Below are positions 5,198 to 5,241 of a stretch of DNA of 5,241 nt, piece by piece. Made by a program: the position numbers and the translations under genes. Under the pieces are notes generated by a model that saw nothing but the letters and a program-made list of their open reading frames with translations, was not told the DNA's origin and made no database searches. Location of the stretch: positions 1-5,241 of the forward strand of contig JBJOGJ010000265.1 in assembly GCA_046048295.1 (NCBI GenBank). The letters run 5' to 3'. Every line of letters starts with the position of its first letter. Within the stretch, counting starts at the first letter, position 1. The stretch is from CBDCWA01 sp046048295 (GTDB taxonomy: Bacteria; Pseudomonadota; Alphaproteobacteria; Rhizobiales; Hyphomicrobiaceae).

Positions 5198-5241
5198 CCG
5201 CGTACCCCAGAGAGTGAGCCGGAACATATACACAGGTATAG

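Larger units (their letters stand above)
4989..5241 (-). other. Leader/upstream region of the str operon, no gene seen
   Basis: These 253 bases hold no convincing coding sequence; a 53-codon open frame starting at 5122 overlaps rpsL in another frame and resembles nothing I know. The rpsL promoter must be here or beyond the edge. TACATT at 5136-5131 could be a -10 box (four of six) but has no matching -35, so I do not call a promoter. The region contains a nested inverted repeat (5161-5197), an attenuator-like hairpin pair (5040-5065) and an edge inverted repeat TATAC-acag-GTATA (5227-5240). rpoC, which precedes rpsL in many bacteria, is not visible. Confidence 0.6.

Overview
The window looks like a highly conserved chromosomal translation locus of an alphaproteobacterium with moderately high G+C. 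All recognisable genes lie on the minus strand, so transcription runs from high to low coordinates. The assignment rests on an EF-G opening with MAREY and RNFGIMAHIDAGKTTTTE, a 156-residue S7 ending in AFSHYRW, an S12 with PQKRGVCTRVYTTTPKKPN, and a short single-membrane-span SecE. No rpmG gene lies between the tRNA and secE. I cannot name an order or genus.

Reading in the direction of transcription: a roughly 250-base leader with inverted repeats but no gene (5241-4989); rpsL (S12); a 51-base spacer with a small hairpin; rpsG (S7); a 21-base gap; fusA (EF-G); a 106-base spacer with a short palindrome; tuf (EF-Tu); a strong 12-bp hairpin that probably ends the str operon; a likely promoter; tRNA-Trp(CCA); secE; and the first 21 codons of nusG, cut by the window edge. 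The long open frames on the plus strand are antisense shadows of tuf and fusA.

The genes form two adjacent transcription modules. The str module (rpsL-rpsG-fusA-tuf) makes two small-subunit proteins and the two main elongation GTPases. The second module (trnW-secE-nusG, normally followed by rplK-rplA-rplJ-rplL-rpoBC) supplies a tRNA, a translocon subunit and a transcription elongation factor. In many proteobacteria these modules lie apart, each with its own tuf copy (fusA-tufA-rpsJ and tufB-trnW-secE). Here one tuf joins them, as expected after recombination between two tuf copies.

The most notable protein feature is in EF-Tu. Its switch I (effector) region is enlarged and lacks the canonical RGITI signature, reading KILTI instead, although the Mg2+-binding threonine position is kept. 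The rest of the protein looks alphaproteobacterial and intact. I see no mobile element, CRISPR array, toxin or defence gene, and no new multi-gene system.
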